A stretch of DNA of 64,000 bases from Phlyctochytrium arcticum (taxonomy: Eukaryota; Chytridiomycota; Chytridiomycetes; Chytridiales; Chytridiaceae). This document shows positions 44,624 through 57,700 of the stretch, one piece after another; positions within the stretch are counted from its first letter, which is position 1; each line of letters starts with the position of its first letter. The notes beneath the pieces are model-generated. The model saw nothing but the letters and a program-made list of their open reading frames with translations, made no database searches and had not been told where the DNA came from. The translations under genes and the position numbers were made by a program. The stretch lies in the NCBI GenBank assembly GCA_025602905.1, contig JAHLKI010000011.1, positions 248,001 through 312,000 on the forward strand, in the 5' to 3' direction.

Positions 44624-45283
44624 CCGGTCTGAGCGCACCATCGCACGCACCTTGACTTGCATTTTACACTGCACATACCTCCAATGTCGTAAATTATATA
44701 CCGTGTAGAAATCTGAATCTATTTTGTTTATTCAACCTCCCTTCATTCCCATGTCATCTGAATCAAGGAAAGTCGTCATCACCCAAGTTTAGATCATATT
44801 CCACATGTCAAACATCCCCAAAATCCCGTCCAAATTTTTGGAAAGTGATGCATTGTCGGAGTTCTGGTGTACACTTTTTGTTGGCGGAGCCATGGGTCCG
44901 GGGGTCCGCTGGATCTCGCAACGCGCCCTGGCGCCAAAGTCACACCAAAAAAGTTGACGTCGGAGACAGCGGAGTTTTACGGAGAACTTTTCGCAAGACC
45001 GGCGCAGGTATTGTTGTTGACCGGGCCACCACCACGACTATTCGGAGCGGGTATTCAAAAGGGACTTTCCACCGCCGAAAGCTGGGGACAGTCAGACAGA
45101 CCGCGAGAAACCGAGAAACCCTGGGCGTTCGGCATCACTGATTATCAGCTGAAGTGTAGACGTACAAGGAGCCTTCGGAGATAACTCGAGCATATAAAAG
45201 ACTTGCGGAAACTCCGAACACCCCGCTCAATACTCCGTCTTCCCTTGCCTCATTCTTTGACCTACTCCAGAAAGCCAGCCAGC
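44624..45283. promoter_or_regulatory. Region upstream of the secreted-protein gene
   Basis: This holds the 3' flank of taxilin and the promoter of the stanniocalcin-like gene. ORFs over 44845-45184 on the plus strand have no recognisable content. A clear TATA box lies at 45193. Confidence 0.45.
45193..45198 (+). promoter_or_regulatory. TATA box of the stanniocalcin-like gene
   Basis: TATAAA (context catataaaagac) lies 91 bases upstream of the ATG at 45284. It is the clearest core-promoter motif in the right half of the window and suggests regulated, high-level expression. Confidence 0.6.
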
Positions 45284-45832
45284 ATGTCTCGAACGTTGTC
45301 ATCACCATTGTTGCTGCTGCTGCTGCTGGCCATCGGGGCCGTCTTCCTGGCTGGACCAATCCAGGCCTCGCCTCTAGACATTTTCCGTCGAGCCGAGTGT
45401 GATGCACCGAAGCCCCGCACCTGCACCTTTTACACCGACTGTCTCGAAGCCAAGTTTCAATGCGGCAACAAGGGCTACCCCCTCGGCTACGGCTTTAAAT
45501 ATTGTTCGGCATTTGACGCAAACAAGGACAAGTTTACCCCTCAAGGCCAGGAATGGATGTACAATGTCATGCATTGCCTGCAGACCAAGCTGGTCCCCGA
45601 TGTCCAGAATGACAACAGCAAGTGCGACTCCATCAAGAAGCACGCATTTGACACCCACTCGGATTGCTATGTTGCTGAAGGATTCTGCAAACTGCCCATC
45701 AAGGACTGGAAAACTCTGCTCACCATCGTCGAACTCAAAGACATTCTTACTCCATTATCCTTCCGCGAAACTCTGCAAACTGCTGGACAGTGTGCCAAGG
45801 AAATCCTCAAGTTGCTGGTGAATCCCAACTGA
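45284..45832 (+). CDS. Secreted cysteine-rich stanniocalcin-like protein
   Basis: This single-exon gene encodes 182 residues starting MSRTLSSPLL. A strong signal peptide has a run of leucines and probably ends near QASPLD. The mature part has ten cysteines, an even number, with CTFYTDCLEAKFQCG, YPLGYGFKYCSAFD, FTPQGQEWMYNVMHCLQTKL, KKHAFDTHSDCYVAEGFCKL and a late QC. The C-F-x2-D-C-L, GY-x3-YC, W-x5-CLQ and AF-x2-H-x2-CY spacing matches the stanniocalcin fold reported across eukaryotes, including fungi. In animals the hormone regulates calcium and phosphate. The fungal role is unknown. A small secreted effector of another family is the alternative. Confidence 0.65.
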   Translation: MSRTLSSPLLLLLLLAIGAVFLAGPIQASPLDIFRRAECDAPKPRTCTFYTDCLEAKFQCGNKGYPLGYGFKYCSAFDANKDKFTPQGQEWMYNVMHCLQTKLVPDVQNDNSKCDSIKKHAFDTHSDCYVAEGFCKLPIKDWKTLLTIVELKDILTPLSFRETLQTAGQCAKEILKLLVNPN

Positions 45833-46096
45833 TCAGTCTCCATCAATGATTAGTACCTCATCTCCCTCACTATATTTAAGTAGATAGAGCATACACTAGA
45901 CTACACTTTCTTAATCACTTTATAGACTCTGTCAGAGAGCACATGCATTCTTACTGTTAATACACATAAAAAAGAACAGAATCTCAGCTTGCGTGCGTGT
46001 GTGCAATTGTCCTACCGTATATAAGATCCATCACGCGGAGTGAGGCACTCCTGTCCAAGGAACATCCTCCAACCTATGTATGGCATACATAACTTT

Positions 46097-48410
46097 CTAC
46101 AACCTATTGCCTTCTGTTTCCACCCCCACCATCTGAATAGGAAGGGTCATAGGCACTTCCACATCCTTCAACTCCTCATCCCGATCTTCCACCCGCTCAA
46201 TCCACACACCCAAGGCAATACAACCTACTGAGATTGCACCCGTCAGCAGGAAGGGAAGGTGAAAGTCTAAAGGAAATGGCAAATGTGATGACGCTGATTC
46301 GGACCAGAGCAGACCGGCAAACGCAGGTCCGATGGCGCGCGCAGCTGAACATGAGACTTGGCCGAAACCGTGGACGGTGCCAAGGGTGTTGGGGGTGGGC
46401 GCTGAATTGTTAATCTATGTTTTGAAGTACTCAGTTGCAGACTTGGGGGACATATATCAGAGGGACAAAACTTACCAGGATCATAATGGTAATATAGCCA
46501 AAGGCGATCGCGATTGTTCGTCCCGCCAAGCATAACGCTAGTACCGCAATGACGGCCACCCTTCCTCGTTCGGTCAATGCATCACCCTCGTTGTTTTTGC
46601 GGGCCAAATCCCCTACAAAGGAAGTGCCAACCACAAACACGGTCATGGCTATAGCAGCAATCTTGAAACACCAGCGCAGCCCAAAACGTCGCTCACAAGG
46701 CGAGTAAATGAATGCTTGTGCCAGTACTTGGACTACACCTGCACCGGTCAAGACAAGTCCAAGTGCTTGAGACGAGATGGCAAGACCGCTGGCGTGCAAT
46801 GGAGCCACCGCGTAGATGGACAGAGTCTCATCGTAAATGACTTGAATCAGAGCCCAGACGGCGTAAGCCAATACTGGGAGCATGATTCGGGTAGTAATCA
46901 AAGATCGGACTGTAAAGGTTCTCGGCTGACGAGGAAAGCTGTGGGAAGACAGCGACATGATTGAGCCGCGATGGGCTAAAGCACCTGGGTATGCTGCGCT
47001 TACGATATCGATCGGGCCCGATGTGATGGAGCCGCTGATGGGATGATGATGCTCGAGAATAGAGGCCATAGATCCGCGGCGGGCAGTGCGAGCTACATTG
47101 AGTGTGATGGATGCGACAGATCCGCGTCGAGGCTCATTCGACTGATATGAGGGTGGACTCAGAGCGTTTGCATGTGGTGGAGCGGCTTGCTTGTCAGAAT
47201 CATCCGAAAGCACCCCCGGTAGAATGTTAGAATTGACGCTTCCAAGTGATGCGCGACGAAGTTCTCCATTGCTGCCGATATCAGTTCCTGATCCACTCAA
47301 AGTGTGGGAAGATTTCAAAATTTCCGACTTTGGCCCTTTTGTGGTATCCCCCTTGGTCATCTTCACCTCGGTGGAGGACGACGGACCCTTGCCTAAAGTC
47401 TCTTTGAAGCCAAAAATGGCGAGCAACGCGCCGCATACACTAAAGAATGCGCAGGCAAGGCATGGCAGAAGATACGGGTGCGTCTTGAAAACGGTTGCGT
47501 TGCGGAAGAGAAAGGCAAGCTTCTCCGTGGGATTTGTGAGTAGGCCACCTATTGCTGGGCCGACTGTAAAGGGATCAAGGTGGTAAGCATGCTACGTTTC
47601 GTGTATAAATCTAGTGCAGCGACTTACTGATAGATCCAACACCAAAAGCGGTCTCCCACAGTGAAAACGCCAAGGATCGGTTGGTATCGTCAGTGATCTC
47701 GCCAATAACAGATTTGGCAACGCCCACATTCCCATTCAGAACACCACACGCGGTCCTAAACAGGATCTGCTCTTGAGTTAGCCTATCATTAGACAGATTG
47801 TTCCCATGGCTATTGACTTACAGCCTGGGTGTAGGACCCGCTGATGCCAAAGAGCGCCATGAAGATGGCGTTTCCTGCTAGCCCAATGATCATGACAGGC
47901 TTGCGACCGTACTTGTCCGATACCCAACCCCACGGGAGAGCGGTAAATAGTTGAGCAATGCAGAACGCGGACGTAATGAGACCGACATAACCGCCCAGCG
48001 AATGTGATGATTTCTCGGGATGAAAGTCCCGCACCATGAAATAGACGAATGGGAACAAGACGCCAAATTGGAGCGGCTCTACACCAAATCAAAAGATGAG
48101 ACTTGAACCGCGGACAGGGCAGTGTGGTGACGCAAAACTAACCAACAAAGGTCACCAGGCAGACAACGGCCATCTGCTTTTTGGGCAAAGGAGTTCGTAT
48201 TGGAGTTGGCTGCTGTACATTTTGTGGTCGCAAATCATCACTGGATAGAGGCAGTAAGCCGCTCGTGCTGGCAGAAGCCAGCGTTGCTTGTGATTTATTG
48301 GGGTCGACCAATGTCGGTCCGGCATTGGACCTGCGCCGTACAGTGAGCGACTCGTCACGCGAGTCAGGGCATATGTCAATGTGTACAGATGGAGGATTGG
48401 CTGGCGCCAT
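46097..48410 (-). CDS. Major facilitator superfamily transporter (DHA1-like)
   Basis: The start MAPANPPSVHIDI at 48410 opens a hydrophilic N-terminus of about 75 residues. Membrane segments of the first half follow: MAVVCLVTFVG, FGVLFPFVYFMV, GLITSAFCIAQLFTALPWGW, the motif A loop VSDKYGRKPVM, IIGLAGNAIFMALFGISGSY, and GVLNGNVGVAKSVIGEITD. A long Ser/Gly-rich cytoplasmic loop (residues of 46.9-47.4 kb) separates it from the second half (ITTRIMLPVLAYAVWALIQV, GLVLTGAGVVQVLAQAFIY). It ends near VETEGNRL at 46097. The layout matches the fungal family around yeast YCR023C and Zinc-induced facilitator-like proteins. The substrate is unknown. It diverges from the MATE gene. Confidence 0.87.
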
Positions 48411-49315
48411 GGTTCTTTGGTTATGAGCCTAATCTAAGCCAGGAGCGGGTTATATACGGTAGGTATGTTCAGGCGCCAAGAGGCATACCAATGGCGGAGG
48501 GGGACAGCAGGTTTGCAACAAATTTTATAGGGAGCAGCCGATGCCCACAGCAACATGAGTTGACTGGAAGTGGTCATTACATCTTTGTGTACATGTAAAC
48601 AAGTAAACTATACCCCGTCTCGGACTTTGGGACTTCCGGTCATTGAGTACAGTTCTGGTACGAGTAGTGTAAACAAAAAGGCATCAGTTTCTTGCTCCCA
48701 AGTCTTCCATCCCAAAACCCTTCGTTCTCTGGACTCCTTTGTGTCGATCGGGGCGTGAAATGCGGGTTTTCTCAAGGATATCATCAACGTTGAGGATACG
48801 CGTTTTCCATTTCGCGGACGCGTTGGGGTGCAGTAAGCAACACGTGGACCTGCTGCTGCGCACATCCTGGAACTCTGTGGACTTTTGGCAAGTTCCCAGT
48901 CTCCCAGAGCGCAACACGGCAAGCAACTTCAGCAAAAATGTGCGGGTTTTTTGGAGATGCGAGAGGAATGTAGATCTTCCATTTCCTGAGGGCTCGCCGG
49001 CAGCCAATGCTCGGCTGTGGACGCGGATTTTTGGGAATTGTGTGGCAGCTGGAAAAAGTGACTCACCCACCTCATCGCATCGCGCCGCGAGATTTTGGTT
49101 GGCCAGTCGCAAAAGCTTTGGGGATTTTATTTTTTCGCAGCGGGGATTTCGGGGAACTCTGAGCAGATTTCGGGGGGTCAGGCGGCCACCACAAGTTAGA
49201 TTTCCTTCAGGAGCTATTTAATCTCGACAACGGAAGTCACTCCCGGCGGCCTCGCAAACTCGATATACCCTGGCGTTTTTTCCAAGTTGTTACCGTAGAA
49301 GCTAGAGCTGTCACC
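48411..49315. promoter_or_regulatory. Divergent intergenic region between MFS and MATE genes
   Basis: The 905-base gap separates two transporter genes read away from each other. A 150-codon plus-strand frame runs open from an ATG at 48760 to 49221, and a similar open frame runs on the minus strand; neither has a recognisable domain. The right half has recurring G-rich/T-rich words such as GGATTTTTGGG and GATTTCGGGG. These could be regulatory repeats. Confidence 0.4.
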
Positions 49316-51015
49316 ATGTCTATCCCATCAACCCGTCAACCCAATGGAACTCCGTCACAATATGCCGAAGAACACACGGAAGAAACTCCGCTGCTACTGA
49401 ACGAGCTAAAGGAGCACGACGAAGAGCATTCAGAATTGACTGTGGCTGCAGTCAAAACCGAAGCAAAGCAGCTCCTATCATTTGCATGGCCAATATCGCT
49501 CGCCTATGTCCTCCAGACCACCCTTTCTCTGGGGCAGGTCGTCTCCGTCGGCCATATTGGAACGACCGAACTTGCTGCTTCCTCCCTCGCTACCATGTTA
49601 TGTAACGTAACGGGAATATCCATTGGAATGGGAATGGCATCCGCATTGGATACCCTTTGTTCTCAGGCGCATACCGGAAGTCGTGATCAGCATTCTCTTG
49701 GCCGTCACTTGCAGCGGGGAATTGTGGTCATGGCGTTTCTTTGTTTCCCGATAGCACTCCTATGGTGGCATGCGGAAACGCTGCTCCTCCTCGTGGGTCA
49801 ACATCCAGAGGTTGCAAAACTAAGCGGAGTTTTCACTCGTTACGCGCTGATTGGTCTGTTCCCTTCCTTGGTCAATGAGTGTTTGAAGCGGTATCTACAA
49901 GCGCAAGGTACGCCGTTGTTTCCTTTTTTCTTTAGCGAGTACTGCATTTCTCAACCCATAAAACAGGTATCATGAAAGCAAGCTTGTTTGTCATTATCAT
50001 CGCTGCCCCCATCAACATCTTCCTCCAGTATCTTCTTGTGTGGTCGCGTTTTAGCATCGGTGTCATTGGTGCACCGATTGGCACAGCACTCACATATTGC
50101 GCTCTTCCAATATTGACCTCCCTCTACATTCGATTCATTGACGGTCGTCAAGGATGGGGCGGATGGGACTGGAAAGAAGCTACCGATCTTCGACAAATCT
50201 GGGAATTCTTGAAGCTGGGCATTCCTTGTGTTGCCATGACGTGCAGTGAATGGTGGGCCTTCGAGATTGTGGCACTCGCTGCTGGGATTGTTGGCTCGCC
50301 CGAGCTTGCCGCTCAGACCATTGTGTTGAACACTTGTTCCATAACCTATGTCATTCCTCTGGGCCTAAGCATTGGTGCCTCGACGCGCATTGGGTATGAT
50401 TGACGTGTTCAGTTCTCTGCCAGATGAAGTTTTGCTTATACTCAGATTTTTAGGAACGCTTTGGGTGCCATGTGTCCCAAGACAGCTCGGATTGCTGGAT
50501 GGTCGTGCATTCTTCTCGCATTGATCATTGCTGTTGCGAATAGTACTGCACTGATCTCTGTCCGTCACTCATGGGGCTATCTACTGTCTTCAGAGGAGGA
50601 TGTCGTCAAACTAGTCGCCACTATTCTTCCTCTCGCAGCAGTCTTCCAGCTCAGCGACGCGATTGGTGCTGCAGCCGGTGGTATTCTTCGTGGCTGTGGA
50701 CGACCTGAACTTGGGGCATACGTCAACCTGATAGGGTAAGCCTTATACGATAAAGTTTGATTTTCGCATGGCTAATTTTGTTGCAGATATTATTGTTTTG
50801 GAATCCCCATCGGCCTTTTACTGACGTTCAAATACGGATGGGGTCTGATAGGCCTCTGGATTGGTCTTACGGCTGGCCTGTTTGCTGTATCAGGGATTTT
50901 GCTGTTCATGATCTATCGCATGGACTGGCAAGCTGAAGCAGAGCGGGCACAGATTCGCATTCAGAATGAAGAATTGGCACATGGGTATTTGCCAACAGCC
51001 TCTACAGACATCTAG
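49316..51015 (+). CDS. MATE-family multidrug and toxin extrusion transporter
   Basis: Four exons encode a 12-helix MATE protein of about 500 residues. The start is MSIPSTRQPNGTPSQ with an acidic cytoplasmic N-terminus. Helix 1 (LLSFAWPISLAYVLQTTLSL) and the following GQVVSVGHIGTTELAASSLA are the family signature. MGMASALDTLCSQAHTGS is the diagnostic A-x-D-T-L-C-x-Q-A motif of eukaryotic MATEs. Later segments include NIFLQYLLVWSRFSIGVIGA, PLGLSIGASTRIG and AAGGILRGCGRPELGAYVNL. It ends LPTASTDI-stop at 51015. The protein exports organic cations or toxins by cation exchange. It shares a divergent upstream region with an MFS transporter. Confidence 0.92.
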
Positions 51016-51471
51016 ATTATTGCTCCAATGGACCTCTTAATTGCTTTCCTCAGCCAAGTTTTTCACAGTGTACAAATTTCGGCTTTTTTTTTCTCGTTTA
51101 TTGTATCATGTTTTGGGACAGTCACTAGAATTCAATCGTGTCAAGTAGATACGCAACCCATTTCCCCTCATTCTTGAGTGTGCGGTCTTATTGTCCAACG
51201 TTCCAAACCGGAAGATGATGAGCAAGCAGCTGCGCAATTGGTAATTTGTTGGTAAGAGAGTTGCGAGTTGACGAGCCAGGACGGTCGCAATCGCGCAGGC
51301 AAAGGAATTGCCTCAAGACAGACGACTTAGGTAGAGATAGAGTGCTGGACTATCGGGCAGCCTACCACACACCTTCCCTCTGGCTGCCGGTTGATCAAGG
51401 GCCGTGGATCAGTGGCGGGGGTTGCCTATTGATATTGTTTATCCGCGCACGGGTGGGAATTTACCAACGAC
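51016..51471. promoter_or_regulatory. Intergenic between MATE and PIAS genes
   Basis: This holds the MATE 3' flank (T-rich, with TTTATTG near 51100) and the promoter of the SUMO ligase. No gene was recognised. The plus ORF at 51246-51482 ends just inside the ligase gene and is rejected. Confidence 0.4.
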
Positions 51472-54400
51472 ATGACGGATGAACTGGGGCAACAATACAC
51501 AGTATGTGACAATACTTGCCCTACTTTCGCAAGGGCAGAAACTTTGAGAACAATCAAGGCTCACTTTTTCGTTTAGGCTTTTCGGACTCACTATCTGCCA
51601 CGGCTGTTGAAACCTCAACTGAAAGAAGTCTTGAAAGAACTGGGTTTACGGCTTAATGGCAACAAACCTGAACTTGCCGAGCGGCTGGAGACGCATGTAT
51701 CGGGTCTGTATCGGCGGGCCCAGGGCGATCATCTGAAGCAGGCGGTGCAAATTGTGCGCCAACAACTAGGCGAGTGGTACGGAACAGTTCCTGTATGAAT
51801 TCCTTTTTTGCAGTTTAGTGCTTCTCCATCCCCACCCTTTAATATCTCATACCCGCTAGAGTCCTGAAACTTTGGCAAATAGGACATCCCAGAATGGATC
51901 CACATCGGGAGCTCAGCAGCTGCCCTCACCGAAAAGGATAAAAGTCAAATGGAGTCGGGAGCCGGTTCAGGCCTCGTCAGCATCGAGGATACCACCACCA
52001 GCTGCACTGCCCGCGCCAGCGCCATCTCTGGGACAGCTTGCCGGCGGGGCAGTCAATTCCGCGGGCGCTTCCTCGAAGCCAATCACATTATTCGAATCAT
52101 CGCCTTTTTGGAATGTGGAGCTTAAAATTTCCTCGCCAAAAGTATGCGATTGTAAGTTTATGACCCACTTTGTTGTTTTCAAATACATGTATACTCAAAC
52201 CTCTGATAGTCCGGCTTCCTGGAAACAATTTCAAGTTGGATTTTGAGATCCCCGCGGCTCAGGCAGCAATCTTGCAGAAGGGACTGACGTCCCCTGATCC
52301 TACAACTCAAGTGCTCGTATTCTGTGCACCCTACGATCCGCCATACATGGGACTTGCGGTGCAGTGGCCTGCTCCATGCGAACTCTGGGTCAACTCAGAG
52401 AAGATTGATTTAAAGGTTCGTACGATGCCCTTTTGAATGTTCGTTAAGGGAAGCGTGGTTTCTAACCTCTTTTGCGCCTACGCAGCGATCTATTGGACTT
52501 AAAGGGAAACCGTGGACGGGTCAACCGGCCGATATAAGCAGACACTGTCGTCTAAAGCATCCCGGAAAGCAGCGTGTCGAGCTCAGAGTTGGAACCCTTC
52601 CCGCAAAGATAAATCTTCCGGTTCCTGGCCCCGATAAAAAGGTAACTCCTTGAAAACTTGTTTGCCGCATACGTTGAAATTCTAAATTGGGCGCAGCTGC
52701 AGCGAGACCATCCAACTCGATATATGCTGATGGTTCAGATTGTCCGACGAATATCTGTATCTACGATCGTTGAAGAAATTCGAAGGGACAAGGTGATTCC
52801 GAAGGAAACAATCATTGCGCTAAGTAGGTTTTTAAAACGCGAAAGTTGAATCTATTGCTCGATTGCTAACATACCATTTAGGGCAGGATGCTCATGCAGA
52901 TGACGATGAAATTATTACAACATCCAATGTCCCCGTACCATTAAAAGATCCAGCGTCAATGGTCCGAATGGCATTACCTGCTCGGGCATTGACATGCAAG
53001 CACATCCAATGCTTTGATTGCGCAACTTTTTTCTCTCTCAATCAGCAAGTTCCAACATGGTGTTGTCCGATTTGCAACGCGTACCTACCGTCCGGGAAGT
53101 CTATCATTATTGATGGGTAGGTACCAGCTTTGATATCTCCCCACCAATCCTTGGGAACTCAATTTTCATACAGGTACTTTATGAACATCTTGGAGTCAGT
53201 TCCAGAGTCCGCAGAATTGGTCGAAGTGCGACCGGACGGATCGTGGTATATTCCTGGAGAGGAAGGCAGCGAGGCCGACGCTGGCCACGATGCAAAAGTA
53301 GCCACTACCGATGGCCAAATGAATATAGAGGAAATAGTTGACTTGGACTCGGATGTGGAAAACAATGATTCTCGCTCCGCACTTGCGTCCGGTTAGTACC
53401 GTACCGTGCTGTTGGCAACATTAAATTCGACGATGAGCTAAAATTATGGGTTTCGCGCAGCACCTAGCAGCAAATCTTCGCCTTCCAGGAAACCAGGAAT
53501 GGAGGTGATTGATTTGACGCTAAGTGACGATGAAGCAGAGCCAGTAGCCGCAAATAAGAGCAGCTTACCAAAACCATCCCCCGATGCCTTCCGTCGGCAT
53601 CAGGTCAAGGCCGAGGCTCCCGACTCACAAGCATCCCTAAATGTGACGAGTGGAAACAGTGGCCTCTCTACCCAAACGGCAGGGTCAGTTCCGAGTGGGC
53701 CACTTGTAAATGGTAGTGGAGGTAGTACGGGGCACAACCCATTTACTACATCTCAGCAGTTGACACAACATCCACCGTACGCTTCTCGGCAAGTCCCCTC
53801 AAGCACCCAGTCTGCGCGGTATCCGCCTGTATCTCCTAATCGTCCTGTGCCGTCATTGTCGTCTCAACCTACCTACAGCGCCATCAATCCACCAATACCC
53901 GCAAACCCCTCGTCCTCTAGACACACTTCAGCAAATCAGTCATCTTCAGCCTCTCCTTCGCGTTCCCTTCTCAATTCCCCGTATCTCAACAATCCAAATA
54001 TCTCTCCTTTGTTGGGTGCTGCTGGTCTCTCCAGCACTACCTACAACCCATTGTCTGCTACTTATTTGCCTACCCTTACGCAGTCGCACTCGAATCCAAT
54101 CACCAGCACTCTCCCCCACTCAACTTCACAACACGGAACATCATCATCCAATCACCCACCAACCTACCAGCGATTTTATAGCCAAAATCTCGGAGCTTAC
54201 AATACGTCACAGTCTGGTAGTGCATCCTCCTCGCAAACCCTCAACAGCAATCCGCCTACCTTGCGGCCAAGTGCGACTTATTACAATGGTCCACCTCTTC
54301 CCAGCTCTTCACTAGCCTCACATCGACAACATCCGTCACAACAATACCCACCGACCTATCAAATTGGCGGATCGTCCTCAGTCAACCCCAATTCTCAATT

Positions 54401-54518
54401 GGATGCATCTCTGGCTAATCAATTTGGTGTAGTTGACCAACAGGACCCAAACTCCCCGGAGACGGGTAACAAGCGCTCAGCGTCGCAGGCGGGACTGAGG
54501 CAACGCACCCGCCCATAA
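51472..54518 (+). CDS. PIAS/Siz-type SUMO E3 ligase
   Basis: A short first exon (MTDELGQQYT at 51472) splices to the SAP domain (LKPQLKEVLKELGLRLNGNK, PELAERLETHV). A PINIT-like region follows (SPFWNVELKISSPKVC, FCAPYDPPYMGLAVQWPAPC, HPGKQRVELRVGTLPAKINL). The SP-RING has LKDPASMVRMALPAR, TCKHIQCFDCATFFSLN and TWCCPICNAYLPSG, so the Cys-His-Cys-Cys zinc ligands are present. SIM-like acidic hydrophobic patches occur after it (IVDLDSDVE and MEVIDLTLSDDE). A 300-residue Ser/Pro/Thr-rich tail ends at 54518. The protein transfers SUMO from Ubc9 to nuclear substrates, like yeast Siz1 or fission yeast Pli1. The SUMO gene itself is at 34500-35040. Confidence 0.93.
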
Positions 54519-54721
54519 TTTTAGCATCTCTTTTTTCAAAGTCATGTGTCTCTGTAAATTTTAATACAAATGGTTTTGCATATCATGATGATAATGCTAG
54601 TCGGGCAACTTGGGGTAGGGTGAGTATCATAGTTATTCAAAGAATCGGTCCCAGATGAAAACGGTACAGAAATGGACAATACAAAGCAAAATGAAGATGG
54701 GAATGACAGAGTCTAGAGTGA

Positions 54722-57700
54722 TTATGTCCGGTCCGGATACACCAGGTCCTGAGGAGGGACACCCGCAACATTCGCGCTACTGCCATTCCGGGAGTTGGCT
54801 TGACGACGGCTTGGCCGACGGTTCGACATGGTGGAGTGAGTACGGCGTAACGACTGTCGGCGAATCACGTCCAAGTCAGATTTGTTTTCGTATCCTGAGT
54901 TTAATAAACCATTAGACTAAAGCAATCAATCATTTCAGGGCCGCACACTTACCGCTGTAACCGTTGGGATTAGCGTCACGGATCAATCTCAGGAACACTT
55001 CTTCCAGAGTGGTTTGACTGATACCCCATGCTTTGGCCCAATCAGCCTCACCGCTCTCCAAATACTGAATGAAACGGGGCAACATTTGCGAGTCGGCGCC
55101 GCGACTGGGGAATTGGTATAAGAGTGCTCCAGCTGAATCGTCCTCCAAAACGGCACTCGGTACCATGCCACTAATAGCTTGCTTGGCTCGGTCAGCTTGC
55201 GCGGGATCACAAATGATGGAAATTCGATATCCGGTGCCGTACTTGGTTTTGAGCGAAATGGAGGTGCCAATAGCACGAAGTCGTCCATGGGCCATGATGG
55301 CGATCCGGTCGCCGAGGACGTCCGCCTCTTCCATACTATGGGTAGTCAATACAATGACTCGACCCTTTTTAAACTTTTCGACAAATTCCCAGACGTGACG
55401 ACGATTGACGGGGTCCATTCCAGTGGTTGGCTCGTCCATGAAAATGATCTTTGGGTCGCCGATGGTTGAGATGACCAGACTCAGACGACGCTTCATACCG
55501 CCAGAATACGTTCCTGAGCGCTGATTGCGAACATTCCATAGTCGAACAGCCTTGAGACGATCCTCCACTAATCCTTCCCACAATTCTCGCTTAACACCCT
55601 TCAAACCAGCATAGAGCCGGACATGCTCCTCTGCGGTCAGGTCATCAAACAGAATGTCATGCTGCGGACAGACTCCCATAATGTTGCGGATTTCAGGCAT
55701 CTGGGTTCGCACGCTGTAGTTATACATCAGAGCATCACCAGATGTAGCAGGAGTGAGTCCCGAAAGAATCTATCATTGCAATCAAACGTTAGACCCATAC
55801 ACATGGAGTGGAGATAGAAAGGGCTCTTACATTCATTGACGTGGATTTCCCTGCTCCGTTTTGACCCAAAAGGGCAAGAAGTTTTCCCTCCTCGAAACCC
55901 AGAGAGAGGTTGCGAACAGCCACCTTGTCCTCCTTCTTCTTGAAAATTCCATTTTGGTATACCTTACGCAGATTGACAATACGTACGGCGGGGTGATAGT
56001 CTGAATAGGATGTGTGAGTTATGGCTACCACTAATGATAAAAAATCTGCAACATACTCTCATCCATGGCTCGTTTACGTTCTTCCAAGACGTCCGGCTCC
56101 TCATCTTCGGTGGCTGCAGCATTCTTACGTTGTATCTCGGCCTTGAGCCACTCTAACTCAGAATGCTTCTTGCCGCGCCGACCCAGTCCCCAGTACTCGG
56201 GAGTCAAAAAGAAGTAAGGTGGATAACTCCAACCAAACTCGTCCTTGATGACGGCATCCAGATACCATGTCAAGATGCCGTACACCAACATGTTCATGAG
56301 TAGTAGGTACCAACTTTGGACCAGGGGAGGAATGTCGGGGACGTCGCCCGATCCATAGACCGGTCGAAGGTTGTCCGGCAATTTTTGATATATAGTCGAC
56401 CAAGCGAATCCTGGTCCCTCAATGAATGTATTGGTCAAACTGTCCAACTTTCCAGTCGTGTATGTTGAAATATCCAAAAAGGCCTTTCCACTAGTGGGTA
56501 AAAGTTAGCCAGACCCAATCCAATCACCTCCATCGTATTGACTTACAAGTTGAAGAAGGGAAGAAACATCAGGACTGAAAAACAATGGGTAAGTGATCGA
56601 AATGGGCAAACCCATAGAGAGGAACGCACCTTTCCAGCCAATGGGGCTGGTTCCGGAATCCCACCAAATATAACCAACGAAACTGCTGCTGAAAACGAAA
56701 CTTTCAAAAAGCAGCCCGATGATGAAGATAAAGATTCCAGCAAGAATGGCGGCTCGGGCCTTCCGGACAAATGTTGTGATGAAGAACGCCAACATCAACA
56801 TTCCCTCTCCAAATAAAAAGAAAGTGATGAAAAGAACCCCAAAGTTGGTCTTTTTGAACGCAAAGAATTGAAACATCAGGCCGAAAACTGTCGTCACGAA
56901 CGCTCCAATGGCAATCAGTAGGGAATTGGACAAGAAGTGCGAGAACCAATAGACAGAGGTTTTAAGGCCCATCATTTGCATCCCATGACGCAGCTTGGCC
57001 TCCTTCTCAGACACAATGAGGTTCAGTACGTTGATGAAGATGACCATTTCTGAGCAGAAGAAAAAGACAGGTCCCAAATTTTGAACAATCGTGTCTGACG
57101 TTTTCTCGGGTGGAATCAAAGGCCAGTCTTTCAGGGTAATGTCAATGTTGGTCGCTTGGCCTCCATTGAGGAATGAGATGATGGCCTCATCCAATCCACG
57201 CATGAAGGAAACCACCTGACGTCCATACACATCCGTTCCATTGGCAACATTGCTTGCATTGTACCAAAGCTGATATGCAATGTTACGCGGTGGGCCAATA
57301 GTGTCTGTGAAGGTGACACCCCAAGCGGTGACATTCGGGTTAAAGAGGGCATAGTCATAGATGAATCCAAAGTCAGGTACAGGTACCAGACCAAGCTTTT
57401 TGTTTGGCCGGGTATTGGCATCTGCCAACGCGGCCTCCTTTTGCCACGCCGTCTGCCCCGTACGCGCCGCATTCTTGGCAGTGAATATGGCAAGCACGCC
57501 TTCTGTGGTTGCATCAGCGGGTGTATACATCAAATTAATGCAGTTTGATTCAGGAGTAGCGCCCTAAAGTACACGACAATGGTTTTAGAACAATATCGCG
57601 TTCGAAATCTGAATGTGTTCACTGACCTGGCATCCGTAAACACCTTGTAGAGGAGCGGATGGCGGGTTGGCATTGCTGCGCCTTTGATTGGAATAATCAG

